The notes: generated from the letters alone by a model not told the origin. A stretch of DNA of 64,000 nucleotides from an uncultured Saprospiraceae bacterium (GCA_937950315.1 CALFDU010000021.1:48011-112010), one strand, 5' to 3'. Counted from the stretch's first letter, positions 9,171-19,184 are shown. Program-made: numbers and translations.

Positions 9171-9178
9171 TACATTTG
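9171..9178 (+). promoter_or_regulatory. -7 promoter element of the HmuY-like gene
   Basis: TACATTTG is an exact TAnnTTTG match 24 bp before the ATG at 9202. It overlaps the GTG at 9178, which argues against that codon as the start. Confidence 0.65.
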
Positions 9179-9201
9179 TGACAAGAAATAAAAACACAAT
9201 T

Positions 9202-10464
9202 ATGAGATTATTGATAATCACCTTTTTTGCATTAATTACAATAAGTACTGTAAGCGCTCAAGAAATTGATCAGATTTCTGTTGGAGCTGGCTACGGTTTA
9301 CAGACATTTTATGATGTCGACTCAGGAGAGAAGACAGTTATAGATGGAGATCAATGGGATATCGCTTTTACGGTATTTGGATTTCAAGATGCTGGTATAT
9401 TTATAAATGAGTCTGCATCTTTAATGGGGGAAGAAATAGAATTGTATGACCTTGGCGCTGGAAATTTTTCTACTGCTGTGACAGAAGCTGATTTGACAAA
9501 TAGAATTTATAATAATGATAAGTCTTGGCAAAGTGGTGCCTTTAATGAAGGTAGAGACCCTGCTGACTTTTCAGATTTTGGATGGGGATTTTATAATCCT
9601 GCAACCATGTCAGTGACAGGCGTTAAGATGTTTGCTTTGAAATTAAGAAATGGAAAGATGATCAAGCTTCAGATAGAAGCAATAAATCTAACTGAGTATA
9701 CATTCAAATATGCTGATTTGGATGGATCTAACCAAAAAAGTGTTTCCTTTGATAAATCTGGATATTCGGGAAAACACTTGGCTTACTATTCTTTTGATTC
9801 AGAGGAAATGTTGGATTTAGAGCCAGATGGATGGGACCTTACCTATACAAGATATTCTACATACCTTGAAGCAGGTCCGGATGAAATCATAAATTATATT
9901 GTTACGGGAATTCTTACTGCTGATGGCGTGCAAGTAGCGCAGGCTGATGGGATTGATCCTGTAAGTGTATCTGAATCAGATTACACATCTGATTATAGTT
10001 CTTCAACCGATGTTATTGGGTTTGACTGGAAGGACATTGATATTGCAACCCTACAATGGTCTTTAGTTTTAGATAGAGTATATTTTATAAAGACCGATGA
10101 AAATAAAACTTATAAGTTGCATTTTATTGACTTCGAAGGATCATCAACAGGTATAACTACATTTGAAAAATCTGAGGTGATGACTACATCAACTTATGAT
10201 GTTTTCGAGTCAAATACCACTATCGGCAATGCATATCCTAATCCAACTCATGGAACTTTCTCTTTTGATTATGAGACAGAAAAGGCAGGTAAAATAGTGG
10301 TAAGTATCTATCAATTAGACGGAAAGAAATTGTATTCTCAAGTGATGGATACGCATGTTGGTCGGAATGTTATTAGCATCGATGATTTTACTGTTGGCGG
10401 AAACTATTTTTTAGTTCTTGATAATGGAGAACGAGTATATAGTCAGCAATTGATCATCAAGTAA
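9202..10464 (+). CDS. HmuY-like haem-binding protein with T9SS C-terminal sorting domain
   Basis: ATG 9202 gives a signal peptide (MRLLIITFFALITISTVSAQ); the GTG at 9178 lies inside the -7 element. The body contains two tandem segments of the HmuY pattern (DGDQWDIAFTVFGFQDAG and PDGWDLTYTRYSTYL), i.e. W-D-[IL] followed by a beta strand, plus a FYFIK/KLHF-type ending strand before the linker. The last 80 residues are a type A T9SS sorting domain (AYPNPTHGTF ... GKIVVSIYQLDGKK ... YSQQLIIK). So it is likely exported and attached to the cell surface, where HmuY-type proteins capture haem for the TonB receptor. Known HmuYs are usually lipoproteins; surface delivery through T9SS is noteworthy. 420 residues. 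Confidence 0.8.
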   Translation: MRLLIITFFALITISTVSAQEIDQISVGAGYGLQTFYDVDSGEKTVIDGDQWDIAFTVFGFQDAGIFINESASLMGEEIELYDLGAGNFSTAVTEADLTNRIYNNDKSWQSGAFNEGRDPADFSDFGWGFYNPATMSVTGVKMFALKLRNGKMIKLQIEAINLTEYTFKYADLDGSNQKSVSFDKSGYSGKHLAYYSFDSEEMLDLEPDGWDLTYTRYSTYLEAGPDEIINYIVTGILTADGVQVAQADGIDPVSVSESDYTSDYSSSTDVIGFDWKDIDIATLQWSLVLDRVYFIKTDENKTYKLHFIDFEGSSTGITTFEKSEVMTTSTYDVFESNTTIGNAYPNPTHGTFSFDYETEKAGKIVVSIYQLDGKKLYSQVMDTHVGRNVISIDDFTVGGNYFLVLDNGERVYSQQLIIK

Positions 10465-11025
10465 TTACAATAAATCAATCATAGTATCAAAATCATGATT
10501 GAAACTAATACCATCATTCGTTTGCGCTGTGAAGTTGATAGTAAGTGGACCATCAGTTACTGACATACTTTCTACAAGAGAAGTAGGGAAGCCTACCGAT
10601 ACTTCACAGAACGTACGCGTTGAACAAGTGTTTGTTATTTCAATAGATGAAAACTGATTGAAGTCGCGCAAATTCGTTCCTGCGTTGAAAGTATTGGCGC
10701 CTATTGTAACATCTTTGCTGAAACTAATACCCAAGGTAGATTCATCTAGAGAATTCAATACACTACTGAAGCAATCTTGACCATAAACTTCTCCTATAGG
10801 ATTGAAATCTGTATAAACTAAATCTGTATCTGGGAAATAGTTAAGAATAAATCCTGTTCTTATGACTTCATTATTCACAGCCTCTGGATTAACATCGTAA
10901 TCAAGGAGAATAACTGTATTGATCATCCCATTTAATGCTGAATCTGATTCGCCGCAACAGCTTGAAATGATGACAGCTGATAGATAGGCTAGGAATAGAA
11001 TAGAAAGTTTAGATGCAATCTTCAT
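10465..11025 (-). CDS. hypothetical lipoprotein
   Basis: 186 residues. The N-terminus MKIASKLSILFLAYLSAVIISSCC is a lipoprotein signal with Cys at 23/24. The mature domain is beta-rich with four further cysteines at most and no motif I recognise. It ends exactly one base after the stop of the convergent HmuY-like gene. A -7 element lies only about 10 bp upstream of its ATG, implying a very short leader. Function unknown. Confidence 0.7.
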   Translation of the reverse strand: MKIASKLSILFLAYLSAVIISSCCGESDSALNGMINTVILLDYDVNPEAVNNEVIRTGFILNYFPDTDLVYTDFNPIGEVYGQDCFSSVLNSLDESTLGISFSKDVTIGANTFNAGTNLRDFNQFSSIEITNTCSTRTFCEVSVGFPTSLVESMSVTDGPLTINFTAQTNDGISFNHDFDTMIDLL

Positions 11026-11034
11026 TTTTTATTG

Positions 11035-11042
11035 CAAAAGTA
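11035..11042 (-). promoter_or_regulatory. -7 promoter element of the lipoprotein gene
   Basis: On the minus strand this reads TACTTTTG, an exact TAnnTTTG, ending about 10 bp before the start codon at 11025, so the leader would be only a few bases. Confidence 0.5.
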
Positions 11043-11103
11043 TAATATTCTATAGGTTATATCCATTATCATAAGGATTAAACCATAATTTCAGCAATAG
11101 ATA

Positions 11104-11733
11104 TTAGATAAGTGGGCTAGGATCTGGGCAATTATTACGAAAAAAATCAATTTTTAATGCTGATGATACTCCAGGGTAATCTCCAGCATAATCTCCTAGA
11201 TTGTTAATCAATTGCAGATGAAGATGAGGAGGCCAACCACCATTTTCAGCATGTCCTCCAATTTTGCAGAATGAATCTCCTTTTGCAATTTTCATATTTG
11301 ATTTGAGCATGCTACAATGCCAGGAGCTTAAGTGACCATAAAGGCTATAAAATTTTTGATTGCCAACCTTGTGTTTTAGTATAACGGTATGGCCGTAGTC
11401 TAAGGATGCTTCATTGTACTGAATGGAATGAACAACACCTTCTAGTGGAGCATACACCATTGTGTTTTCTTGCGCCCACAAATCTATTCCTAAATGAATA
11501 TCTCTCCTAGTTGCACCTTTCCCAAACAATTCTTCATTTGAATAAAAGAAACGTTTTTCTAAATATCCACCATAGTGAATTATCGTAGGGTCAGTTGTTG
11601 GCAGTTCTTCAAGATATTGATACCAGTTCTCCGAATTGCTTTTTCCCAAATCTCCATTTATACTTAAATCTAATTTTTTATAAACGAAGTCACCATTTCC
11701 TAACACAGGGAAACACCATTCTTTTTTGATCAT
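11104..11733 (-). CDS. M23-family (LytM-like) metallopeptidase
   Basis: Zn-dependent endopeptidase fold. The metal ligands are visible: HLGID (His80, Asp84) and the HxH pair in PPHLHLQ (His170, His172), with the conserved YGHL (His134) between them, over residues 75-180. 209 residues with no signal peptide or membrane segment in the N-terminus (MIKKEWCFPVLGN), so either cytoplasmic or exported by an unrecognised route. Family members cleave peptidoglycan cross-bridges or other peptides. A single gene unit, convergent with nothing on its 3' side and divergent from the GNAT gene. Confidence 0.9.
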   Translation of the reverse strand: MIKKEWCFPVLGNGDFVYKKLDLSINGDLGKSNSENWYQYLEELPTTDPTIIHYGGYLEKRFFYSNEELFGKGATRRDIHLGIDLWAQENTMVYAPLEGVVHSIQYNEASLDYGHTVILKHKVGNQKFYSLYGHLSSWHCSMLKSNMKIAKGDSFCKIGGHAENGGWPPHLHLQLINNLGDYAGDYPGVSSALKIDFFRNNCPDPSPLI

Positions 11734-11823
11734 AACTTTAAACTGAAAATAAGGTTCGTTAATTTTATCTTGTGTGGTAAGTTATGAAATTTACCGATTC
11801 CACATTTAAAATTTTAAGCAAAG

Positions 11824-12363
11824 GTGTCTTCTATAATTGAAACAAAACGACTCCAACTGAGACCGATAACATTGGAAGATACAATTCTGCTTTTTGAAAT
11901 ACGATCTGATAAAGTGGTGATGCGATATGTAGAACGACCATTAATGAATAAAATGTCAGAGGCAAAATCGCTTTGTGCAAATATTTTAGATTTATGCGGA
12001 CAAAATATTGCTTGGTTTTGGGTACTCGAACTCAAGTCTACAAAACAAGCAATAGGCACTATTACGCTTTGGAATTACGAAACTAAATTTAAAACGGCTG
12101 AAATTGGATTCATGATGAAGCAAAACTTTCAAGGATTGGGTCTTATGAAAGAAGCAGCATCCCATGTATGTCAATTTGCTTTTGATATTTTGAATCTAAA
12201 TATGATCGAAGCATATACCCGACCAGAAAATCTAGCTTCATGTTCGGTTTTAAGATCTTTAGGATTCGGTAAATTCAAACAGTTAAATAATAATGTAATC
12301 TTTAATAATCGAACTTGGGATACGATAATCTTCCATTTGCATAGAAATCAACTTAAAAAGTAA
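11824..12363 (+). CDS. GNAT-family N-acetyltransferase (RimJ/RimL type)
   Basis: Starts IETKRLQLRPITLEDT, the standard beginning of RimJ/RimL-like acetyltransferases, so the start must be the GTG at 11824; an in-frame TAA is three codons upstream. The acetyl-CoA pyrophosphate loop is in KQNFQGLGLMKEA (about residues 97-110), followed by a strand/helix with EAYTRPENLASCSVLRSLGF typical of the family. 179 residues. Substrate unknown; members acetylate ribosomal-protein N-termini or small amines. It stands alone. Confidence 0.9.
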   Translation: MSSIIETKRLQLRPITLEDTILLFEIRSDKVVMRYVERPLMNKMSEAKSLCANILDLCGQNIAWFWVLELKSTKQAIGTITLWNYETKFKTAEIGFMMKQNFQGLGLMKEAASHVCQFAFDILNLNMIEAYTRPENLASCSVLRSLGFGKFKQLNNNVIFNNRTWDTIIFHLHRNQLKK

Positions 12364-12444
12364 GAAGTCAATAGATAATCGATATATAATGTCTAAGTCA
12401 TTTATTATATTTGATTAAACCCTGTCATGTAATATTCAACTAAA

Positions 12445-14151
12445 ATGAGAACCAATCTTATCATCTTCTACCTTATTTTGTTATCCACTTTCCTTTTTGG
12501 GCAGGATTTTACTCGACAAGATGGAAATTTTAGCATAGTTAATTCGTTTGGAGGTGGGACTCCATTTGGCGGTGGTACAGTGAGCTTTGCTGATTTTAAT
12601 GAAGATGGCTTAGATGATTTGACCTTTGGCACTAGAACTGGATTGCCAATACATTTTTATGAGAACACTGGTGATGGATTTGAATTGGTTGATCCACCTT
12701 TTGTAGATAACTTTTCAGATCACAGACAAATTTTATGGATCGACTATGATGATGATGGCGATCGAGATATTTTTGTAGCTGCGCTGGATGGACCCAATAA
12801 GCTTTATGAAAATGATGGCAGTATGTCATTTACAGATGTTTCTATTTTGAGAGGATTGTCTACACAAAATGTTTTGACGGAAGGGGGAAACTTTGGAGAT
12901 TTAAACAAAGATGGATTCCTTGATTTGTATATAACCAATTATGATGATGATGGAATCACATTGAATGGTCATGAAAATGAAATGTACAGATGGAACCCGC
13001 AATCAGCTTCCTATGAAGATGTCACACTTTCATCTTCAACTGGTAATGGTGTAAGAACTAGTTTCTGTACTGCTTTTTTTGACTTCGATATGGACAATGA
13101 TTTGGATATGTATGTCATTAATGATTTTCATGCATTTGAAAATTCATTGTATATGAATATTGGTAATTTTCAATTCATTGATGTTTCTGTTCCTTCCATG
13201 TCTAATATCGCTATTGAATCCATGAATGCCGGAATCTCTGATTACGATAATGATGGAGATTTTGATATTTATATTACCAATGTTGAAGATGCAGCCTTGT
13301 TGAGAAACAATGGTGACAATACCTTTACAGATGTAGCAGCACCTGCAGGAGTCTTAGCTCATGAGTGGTCTTGGACGGGTAATTTTTTCGATTTTGATAA
13401 TGATAGAGATGATGATCTTTATGTTTTGTCTCAAGTAAGTACTGAGCCTAATTATTTTTACGTAAATGTTAATGGAATATTTTCCGAGCCATTGGCCAAC
13501 AATGGTGGAATCACTGGTCAGGATAATCTTGAAGCGATTGCCAATGCTATAGGAGATGTAAACAATGACGGTAAATTGGATATTGCTATCTGCTCAAGAA
13601 ATGATAATAATTACAGACTTTATGTAAATAATGAATTATCGGAAAACAACTTCATAAAGCTAAACCTAAAAGGTACTAGTTCTAATAATGCAGCGTATGG
13701 GGCATTGGTTGAATGTTGGATTAATGGCGCAAAAACCATCCAGCACAAACACTCTGCAGTATCATTTCACTGTCAGAACTCTGATTACTTACACTTTGGT
13801 ATAGAGCAAGCGACCTCTGTTGATTCGTTGGTTATAAAATGGCCTTTTGCCAATAATGTAGATGTGGTTTATTCCGCAGACATATTGGTGAATGGGATGA
13901 ATGAAATCACAGAAGGTTCAGGCTTAACAAATTCATATTCACTCGAGATCTGCAAGCATACACACAATCTTGTGATCGATCCTATTCCTAGCCAGAATTA
14001 TGGAGCTGTTTTGGATCTAATGGGAAACACGACAATATTAAGTGGCCATGACGTGTTGTTTCAGTCAGAAACATCAATCACATTAGATGCAGGATTTGAA
14101 GTAAAACTAGGTGCTGAGTTGTTAGCAGAAATAGAAGTTTGTGGAAATTAA
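12445..14151 (+). CDS. FG-GAP/VCBS-repeat protein with ASPIC/UnbV and 3-coathanger stack domains
   Basis: Signal peptide MRTNLIIFYLILLSTFLFGQ, then seven or so FG-GAP blades marked by calcium-binding loops (DFNEDGLDD, DYDDDGDRD, DLNKDGFLD, DYDNDGDFD, DVNNDGKLD), an ASPIC/UnbV domain (about residues 405-475, FIKLNLKGTSSNN ... ALVECWINGAKT) and a C-terminal segment (TTILSGHDVLFQSETSITLDAGF shortened: SITLDAGFEVKLGAEL) matching the 3-coathanger stack domain seen at the ends of Bacteroidota secreted proteins. A CRTAC1-like beta-propeller exposed outside the cell; ligand unknown. 568 residues. The 3' end overlaps the convergent gene by 4 bp. Confidence 0.88.
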   Translation: MRTNLIIFYLILLSTFLFGQDFTRQDGNFSIVNSFGGGTPFGGGTVSFADFNEDGLDDLTFGTRTGLPIHFYENTGDGFELVDPPFVDNFSDHRQILWIDYDDDGDRDIFVAALDGPNKLYENDGSMSFTDVSILRGLSTQNVLTEGGNFGDLNKDGFLDLYITNYDDDGITLNGHENEMYRWNPQSASYEDVTLSSSTGNGVRTSFCTAFFDFDMDNDLDMYVINDFHAFENSLYMNIGNFQFIDVSVPSMSNIAIESMNAGISDYDNDGDFDIYITNVEDAALLRNNGDNTFTDVAAPAGVLAHEWSWTGNFFDFDNDRDDDLYVLSQVSTEPNYFYVNVNGIFSEPLANNGGITGQDNLEAIANAIGDVNNDGKLDIAICSRNDNNYRLYVNNELSENNFIKLNLKGTSSNNAAYGALVECWINGAKTIQHKHSAVSFHCQNSDYLHFGIEQATSVDSLVIKWPFANNVDVVYSADILVNGMNEITEGSGLTNSYSLEICKHTHNLVIDPIPSQNYGAVLDLMGNTTILSGHDVLFQSETSITLDAGFEVKLGAELLAEIEVCGN

Positions 14152-14639
14152 TTGAAGTTTACTTCCTGTGCGGCAGATTCATGCAATTCTAAAAAATCAA
14201 CGATTGGACTTAAGTAGCTGCTATCAATTGTAAGATTGTAACTATTTCTAATGAAGATTTGTCGATCAATGATGTCTCCACAATACAGCTCCAATTCATT
14301 TTGTGCCAATATCTGATACTTATTTACCCAATGGTTTTTTTGCAATGTTTTAAATTCCTTCACAGCTTTTTTACATTCACCTAAGTACCGATATAAAAGA
14401 AGATAATTCTTGAAAAAGTATCTGATCTTTTGAAACTTGATCAGAACCGGATAATGTTTTCTAAGAATAGTAGGTGAAATATCATGAAGTCCTATTTCTT
14501 TTTCCAATTCTGCATTTTCCAAATACCAAAGGATGATTCTTGATGGAGATAAACCATCTGAACTCTTGTTCTGAATTTCCATCAAAGCATCTCTGGACCT
14601 GATGGAAAGGATATCTAATTTTGCAGGAATGAAGATCAT
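14148..14639 (-). CDS. hypothetical protein
   Basis: 163 residues, mainly helical, basic, without signal peptide or membrane segment. Contains an RDALMEIQNKSSDGLSPSRIILWYLENAELEKEIGL region reminiscent of helical adaptor folds, but I do not recognise a family. It overlaps the convergent FG-GAP gene by 4 bp. Codon use matches its neighbours, which together with the tight packing supports a real gene. Confidence 0.6.
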   Translation of the reverse strand: MIFIPAKLDILSIRSRDALMEIQNKSSDGLSPSRIILWYLENAELEKEIGLHDISPTILRKHYPVLIKFQKIRYFFKNYLLLYRYLGECKKAVKEFKTLQKNHWVNKYQILAQNELELYCGDIIDRQIFIRNSYNLTIDSSYLSPIVDFLELHESAAQEVNFN

Positions 14640-14839
14640 ATTACAAAAATATGTAATATGAATGGAATAATAGAATATTGTGCTTTATTTATTCATTTTG
14701 TCCAATATAATAAGCCGATTAAATACTTGAATAACTTAGAATGCATCAGTTGTTCATTATCGTTTCAATCTGATTTCAGTTTTTTTTTCGCTTGCGCAAA
14801 TGTCTAAGGATGAGTGGTTTTAATCGTGAATAGAGAGCA
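14640..14839. other. intergenic region before tRNA-Lys terminator
   Basis: About 200 bp with no ORF; I see no clear element. It would carry the promoter of the minus-strand hypothetical gene. Confidence 0.4.
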
Positions 14840-14870
14840 AAAAAAAAGAAGGTCAAAATGACCTCCTTTT
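14840..14870 (-). terminator. rho-independent terminator of tRNA-Lys
   Basis: Read on the minus strand, AAGGAGGTCA and TGACCTTCTT form a 10-bp stem with one G-U pair around a TTT loop, followed by a run of eight T. It starts two bases after the tRNA 3' end. Confidence 0.85.
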
Positions 14871-14871
14871 G

Positions 14872-14944
14872 TGATCGGTCTGGGGCTCGAACCCAGGACC
14901 CACGCCTTAAAAGGGCGTTGCTCTACCAACTGAGCTAACCGATC
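14872..14944 (-). tRNA. tRNA-Lys (anticodon TTT)
   Basis: 73 nt on the minus strand. Acceptor GATCGGT pairs with ACCGATC; the D arm holds TAGCTCAGTTGGTAGAGCA; the anticodon stem ACGCC/GGCGT encloses CTTTTAA, giving anticodon TTT; the T arm has GGGTTCGAGCCC-type sequence. CCA is not encoded, as usual in this phylum. A terminator follows immediately. Confidence 0.97.
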
Positions 14945-15032
14945 GACCTTTAATCGAAGTGCAAAGATAGTTGCATTTTTAAATAAATATAATTTTCAAT
15001 AAGGAAATTGAAATGATTTTTAATCTATTGAA

Positions 15033-15977
15033 TTATGAGCTTGAAGGGACTTTAATTTTTGGGAAATCGAGCATAAAACCATCGTAACCCTTCAACACAT
15101 TTGTAAAGACAGAAGAGGCTTCTTCAACAAGAGAGTCTACTTTTCTATATCTACTTGAATAGTGTCCAATAATAAGATTTTGCACATTGGCTTTCAATGC
15201 AATTTGCCCTGCCTCCAAAGCTGTTGAATGCATTCTTTCCTTAGCGAGATGAGAAAGTTCGTGTAAGTAGGTTGTTTCGTGATACAGATATTGAGATTCA
15301 GAAATATACTTGCATATATCTTCATCGTAAACAGTGTCACTGCAATAACTATAAGATCTTGGTAGAGAAGGATTTATACAGCTATCTTGCCATTTAATGA
15401 TTTCTTTATTGTTTCTTATTACATCAATTCCTTGTTTGATCTTTTTGATTTCAGGAATACTTAATTGAAACTTTTCAATCGCTTCTTTTTTAATGTTTAA
15501 TTGATGAGCCTTTTCCTGAAATCGATAGCCGTACGTGGGAATTCTATGTTTTAATGGGAAGGCAGAAACCTCAAAATCATCATTGGTGAAAACAACTTCT
15601 GTTTGGTTAGAATGATCCAACTCAATAAACGATAAAGGATAATTTATTCTGGAATAGGTATGAGCTATAATATCATCAACGAAAGCCTTAATTCCTTTTG
15701 GACCTATAACTGTCAAAGCTTTTGAACGGTTTGCATTGCTAAAGGATGTAAGTAATCCTGGCAGTCCAAAGCAATGGTCTCCATGTAAATGGCTGATGCA
15801 TATGGTGTTAATCTTATTTGCCTTGAGCTTGTATTCGGAGATTCTTATCTGACATGCCTCTCCGCAATCAATTAAGAAAGCAGCATTATCATACATCAAG
15901 TATTGACATGAAGTTATTCTTCCATATCCTGGTCCAGCAGCGTTGGCACCTAATATGGTCAAATGGAATTTTTTCAT
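15033..15977 (-). CDS. rnz: ribonuclease Z
   Basis: Metallo-beta-lactamase endonuclease that trims tRNA 3' ends, fitting a phylum whose tRNA genes lack CCA. The zinc motif HLHGDH (His63, His65, Asp67, His68) is intact, as are the opening strand with FLIDCGEACQ, the YGYRF segment, the SDTVYDE region, HETTYL, HST and GHYSSRY (the C-terminal His). 314 residues is standard for the short form. Its start codon overlaps the STAS gene stop by 4 bp (ATGA), so the two are translationally coupled. Confidence is high from the motif set. Confidence 0.96.
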   Translation of the reverse strand: MKKFHLTILGANAAGPGYGRITSCQYLMYDNAAFLIDCGEACQIRISEYKLKANKINTICISHLHGDHCFGLPGLLTSFSNANRSKALTVIGPKGIKAFVDDIIAHTYSRINYPLSFIELDHSNQTEVVFTNDDFEVSAFPLKHRIPTYGYRFQEKAHQLNIKKEAIEKFQLSIPEIKKIKQGIDVIRNNKEIIKWQDSCINPSLPRSYSYCSDTVYDEDICKYISESQYLYHETTYLHELSHLAKERMHSTALEAGQIALKANVQNLIIGHYSSRYRKVDSLVEEASSVFTNVLKGYDGFMLDFPKIKVPSSS

Positions 15978-16360
15978 TCCTCTTCACCATCACCCCCTTT
16001 CAATTCTCTTTGAATTTCCTCCATGAATACATAATCAATGGATTCTTGTAGAGTAGGGATGATTGTTAAGATAGTCTCTAGACGTGAAATTTCAATCAAT
16101 TTAGTCACAGCTGGGAAAGATACTCCTGTAAGTATAAATGTTCCATAGTCCTTCCAAAGTCTGTTGGCGGTTAGGATTGCACTTAAGCCCGAAGAATCGA
16201 CGTATTGTACGTCAGTTACATTTAAAATTAGATTTTTAACGCCTTCATTACGAAGAAACACAAACTCTGATTTTAAATTAGGTGCAATAAGTGAATTTAG
16301 ATTAGGTTCATCTAGTCCAAATATTGTGTATTTCTCTTGTTTGTCTAACGAGTATTTCAT
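15974..16360 (-). CDS. STAS-domain protein, anti-sigma-factor-antagonist type
   Basis: 128 residues spanning one STAS domain. The regulatory motif VQYVDSSGLSA places a phosphorylatable serine at about residue 57 after the conserved Asp55, as in SpoIIAA/RsbV. A short acidic C-terminal tail (GGDGEEE) follows. Such proteins act by partner switching with a HPK-like anti-sigma factor, or in Bacteroidota with unknown partners; no kinase is adjacent. It is the first gene of a two-gene operon with rnz, overlapping by 4 bp. Confidence 0.88.
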   Translation of the reverse strand: MKYSLDKQEKYTIFGLDEPNLNSLIAPNLKSEFVFLRNEGVKNLILNVTDVQYVDSSGLSAILTANRLWKDYGTFILTGVSFPAVTKLIEISRLETILTIIPTLQESIDYVFMEEIQRELKGGDGEEE

Positions 16361-16381
16361 CTTTCTACCATTTTACGCTGA

Positions 16382-16389
16382 CAAAAATA
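16382..16389 (-). promoter_or_regulatory. -7 promoter element of the STAS-rnz operon
   Basis: Minus strand reads TATTTTTG (TAnnTTTG), about 22 bp upstream of the start codon at 16360. Confidence 0.5.
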
Positions 16390-16631
16390 TCTTTTTATTT
16401 CTTTTTCTTACGAGAATGGCTGTTTTAAAATCCATTACATGACAAAATAGCACATAAATAATGCTTGGCACATTTTTTAATGTTGTTAGAGAGTATCTTT
16501 ATTAGTAGGATATGCGTTAGAATTTATCATCGCATTGAACTTTAGCTTAATAAAAAGTTTAATATATAATTAATTGATTTCATAATGCTAATATTAAGGT
16601 TAACTTTATATGAGCAATATAAGAACGTTGA

Positions 16632-19184
16632 ATGAACAATAAATTTAGTCCAAAGGTCAAAAAAATCATTTCTCACAGTAGAGATGCAGCATTAAACACA
16701 GGCTGTGATTACATTGGAACAGAACATATACTTTTAGGTATTCTGAAGGATACAGAAAGTATCGTCGTAAAAGTACTGGATTCACTAGAATTAGATTTAG
16801 ATGAATTAAAGTATAAAATCAAAGAAAATATCAAGCCTCAGAAGAATAGTTCTGAATCTACATTGAATGTGGGTAGTATTCCATTGAATAAACATGCAGA
16901 GAAAGTACTGAAAGTGAGCTTCTTAGAAGCAAAGTTGTTGAGGAATACAGAAATAAATCCTGAACACATCATTTTATCGATTTTAAAACATGAAGAAAAC
17001 CTAGCTTCTAAAATCTTGCACAGGTTTGAAATAGACTATGATTCTTTTAAATCAGAGTTAGAATATGTAAGTCAAGAAGACAAATCTGAAGTATCTGATT
17101 TTTTCTCAGCGTCTGCTTCAGATTCTGATATTCCATTTGAAGAGGAGGAAACGCCTGAATCTCTAGCTAGGAAAAGAGGCAACTCAAAATCAAGAACTCC
17201 AGTTTTAGATAATTTTGGAAGGGATGTTACCAAACTAGCAGAGGAGGACAAACTGGATCCGATCATAGGAAGAGAAGTCGAAATTGAACGAGTTTCGCAG
17301 ATTTTATCCAGAAGAAAGAAAAATAATCCAATTTTAATTGGCGAGCCAGGAGTAGGTAAAACAGCAATTGCAGAAGGATTGGCACTTAGAATAACCCAAA
17401 GAAAGGTATCAAGAACTCTTTTTGATAAAAGGATTGTGATGCTTGATTTAGCAGCATTGGTTGCCGGAACAAAGTATAGAGGTCAGTTTGAAGAAAGGAT
17501 GAAAGCCATCATGTCTGAATTGGAAAAAACAAGGGATGTCATTTTATTTATTGATGAAATACATACGATTGTTGGCGCGGGTGGTGCAACAGGTTCTTTA
17601 GATGCCTCAAATATTTTTAAGCCCGCTTTGGCAAGAGGAGAGTTGCAATGTATAGGAGCAAGTACTCTGGATGAGTATAGACAATATATTGAAAAAGATG
17701 GAGCATTGGATCGTAGATTCCAAAAGGTAATTGTCGATCCGCCTTCACCAGAAGAAACCGTACACATCCTAAATAATATTAAGAATAAGTATGAAGATTT
17801 CCATAATGTAGTCTATTCTAATGAAGCAGTCGAAGCTTGTGTGAATTTAAGTACAAGGTATATCAGTGATCGATTTTTGCCAGACAAGGCTATTGATGTA
17901 ATGGATGAAGTAGGTGCTAGAACCCACTTAAAGAACATCCATGTACCAAAATATATTGAAGATCTTGAAAAAGAGATTGAAGAAGTTAAGGTAAATAAAA
18001 ACTCAGCGGTTAAGAATCAACAATATGAAAAAGCCGCTGATTTAAGAGACCATGAATCCAAGCTTACAAGAAAACTTGAAGAAGGACAAAAAGCATGGGA
18101 AGAGGAGTCTAAGACTGCCAGATACCCGGTAAATGAAGAGGATATAGCTGAAGTTGTCTCAATGATAACAGGTATTCCAGTGACAAAAGTTGCTCAAAAT
18201 GAGAGCAAACGATTGGTAGGAATGGATGAGGTCCTAAAGAATCACATCATTGGTCAAGATGAAGCAGTTGCCAAGGTTACAAAAGCAATAAGAAGAAATA
18301 GAATAGGATTAAAAGATCCATCAAAGCCGATTGGTTCATTTATATTCTTAGGTCCAACAGGTGTGGGTAAAACTCAATTAGCAAAGTCCTTGGCTGAGCA
18401 TGTTTTTGATTCAGCTGATGCTTTGATAAGAATAGATATGACTGAATATATGGAGAAGTTTTCTGTCAGTAGATTGATAGGAGCTCCTCCGGGTTACGTT
18501 GGATATGAAGAGGGTGGTCAATTGACTGAGAAGGTGAGAAGAAAACCTTATTCAGTGATCCTTCTTGATGAAATTGAAAAAGCGCATCCAGATATCTATA
18601 ATATTCTTTTGCAGGTATTGGATGATGGTATGTTGACCGACGGTATGGGCAGAAAAGTTGATTTTAAAAATACCATGATTATCATGACTTCTAATATTGG
18701 AGTTAGACAATTGAAAGATTTTGGACAAGGTGTAGGTTTTGCAACCAACTCTAGAAAAGAATCTTCTGATGAACATGGAAAATCAGTCATTCAGAGTGCA
18801 TTGAAAAAGACATTTTCACCTGAGTTTTTAAATAGAATCGATGATATTGTAATTTTCAATAGTCTAGACCAAGATGATATCTTCAAGATCATTGATATCA
18901 GTTTGAAAGATCTTTACAAAAGATTGGATAAAATGGGTTTCAGTTTAAGTCTTACTGATGGTGCTAAGAAATTTGTTTCAGAGAAAGGATTTGATCCTCA
19001 ATTTGGTGCTAGACCATTAAATAGAGCAATACAAAAATATATAGAAGATCCAATTGCTGAATTCATTCTAAGTGAAAATCCGAAAGAAGGATCAGAGTTG
19101 AAAGCATTGTTGGCGGGCAACAAAGAAAGTCTAGAAATTAAACTTGGAAAGAATTCAATAAAAGAAGAAACGAAAAATAAATAA
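16632..19184 (+). CDS. clpC: ClpC-type AAA+ unfoldase, Clp protease ATP-binding subunit
   Basis: 850 residues with the full ClpC order: two Clp-N repeats (residues 1-150), an acidic linker, AAA-1 (Walker [10 protein letters not shown], Walker B LFIDEIHT), a UVR-containing coiled-coil middle region ([15 protein letters not shown]), AAA-2 ([22 protein letters not shown], sensor SNIG) and the ClpB-D2-small domain ([14 protein letters not shown]). It unfolds substrates for ClpP and takes part in heat and protein-quality control. Starts at the first ATG with the Clp-N sequence [14 protein letters not shown]. The upstream 270 bp hold no other gene; infC follows after 69 bp. Confidence 0.97.
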   Translation: MNNKFSPKVKKIISHSRDAALNTGCDYIGTEHILLGILKDTESIVVKVLDSLELDLDELKYKIKENIKPQKNSSESTLNVGSIPLNKHAEKVLKVSFLEAKLLRNTEINPEHIILSILKHEENLASKILHRFEIDYDSFKSELEYVSQEDKSEVSDFFSASASDSDIPFEEEETPESLARKRGNSKSRTPVLDNFGRDVTKLAEEDKLDPIIGREVEIERVSQILSRRKKNNPILIGEPGVGKTAIAEGLALRITQRKVSRTLFDKRIVMLDLAALVAGTKYRGQFEERMKAIMSELEKTRDVILFIDEIHTIVGAGGATGSLDASNIFKPALARGELQCIGASTLDEYRQYIEKDGALDRRFQKVIVDPPSPEETVHILNNIKNKYEDFHNVVYSNEAVEACVNLSTRYISDRFLPDKAIDVMDEVGARTHLKNIHVPKYIEDLEKEIEEVKVNKNSAVKNQQYEKAADLRDHESKLTRKLEEGQKAWEEESKTARYPVNEEDIAEVVSMITGIPVTKVAQNESKRLVGMDEVLKNHIIGQDEAVAKVTKAIRRNRIGLKDPSKPIGSFIFLGPTGVGKTQLAKSLAEHVFDSADALIRIDMTEYMEKFSVSRLIGAPPGYVGYEEGGQLTEKVRRKPYSVILLDEIEKAHPDIYNILLQVLDDGMLTDGMGRKVDFKNTMIIMTSNIGVRQLKDFGQGVGFATNSRKESSDEHGKSVIQSALKKTFSPEFLNRIDDIVIFNSLDQDDIFKIIDISLKDLYKRLDKMGFSLSLTDGAKKFVSEKGFDPQFGARPLNRAIQKYIEDPIAEFILSENPKEGSELKALLAGNKESLEIKLGKNSIKEETKNK

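Noticed and set aside
9178..9201. GTG start for the HmuY-like protein
   Set aside because: The GTG overlaps the TACATTTG -7 element, and ATG 9202 starts a clean signal peptide.
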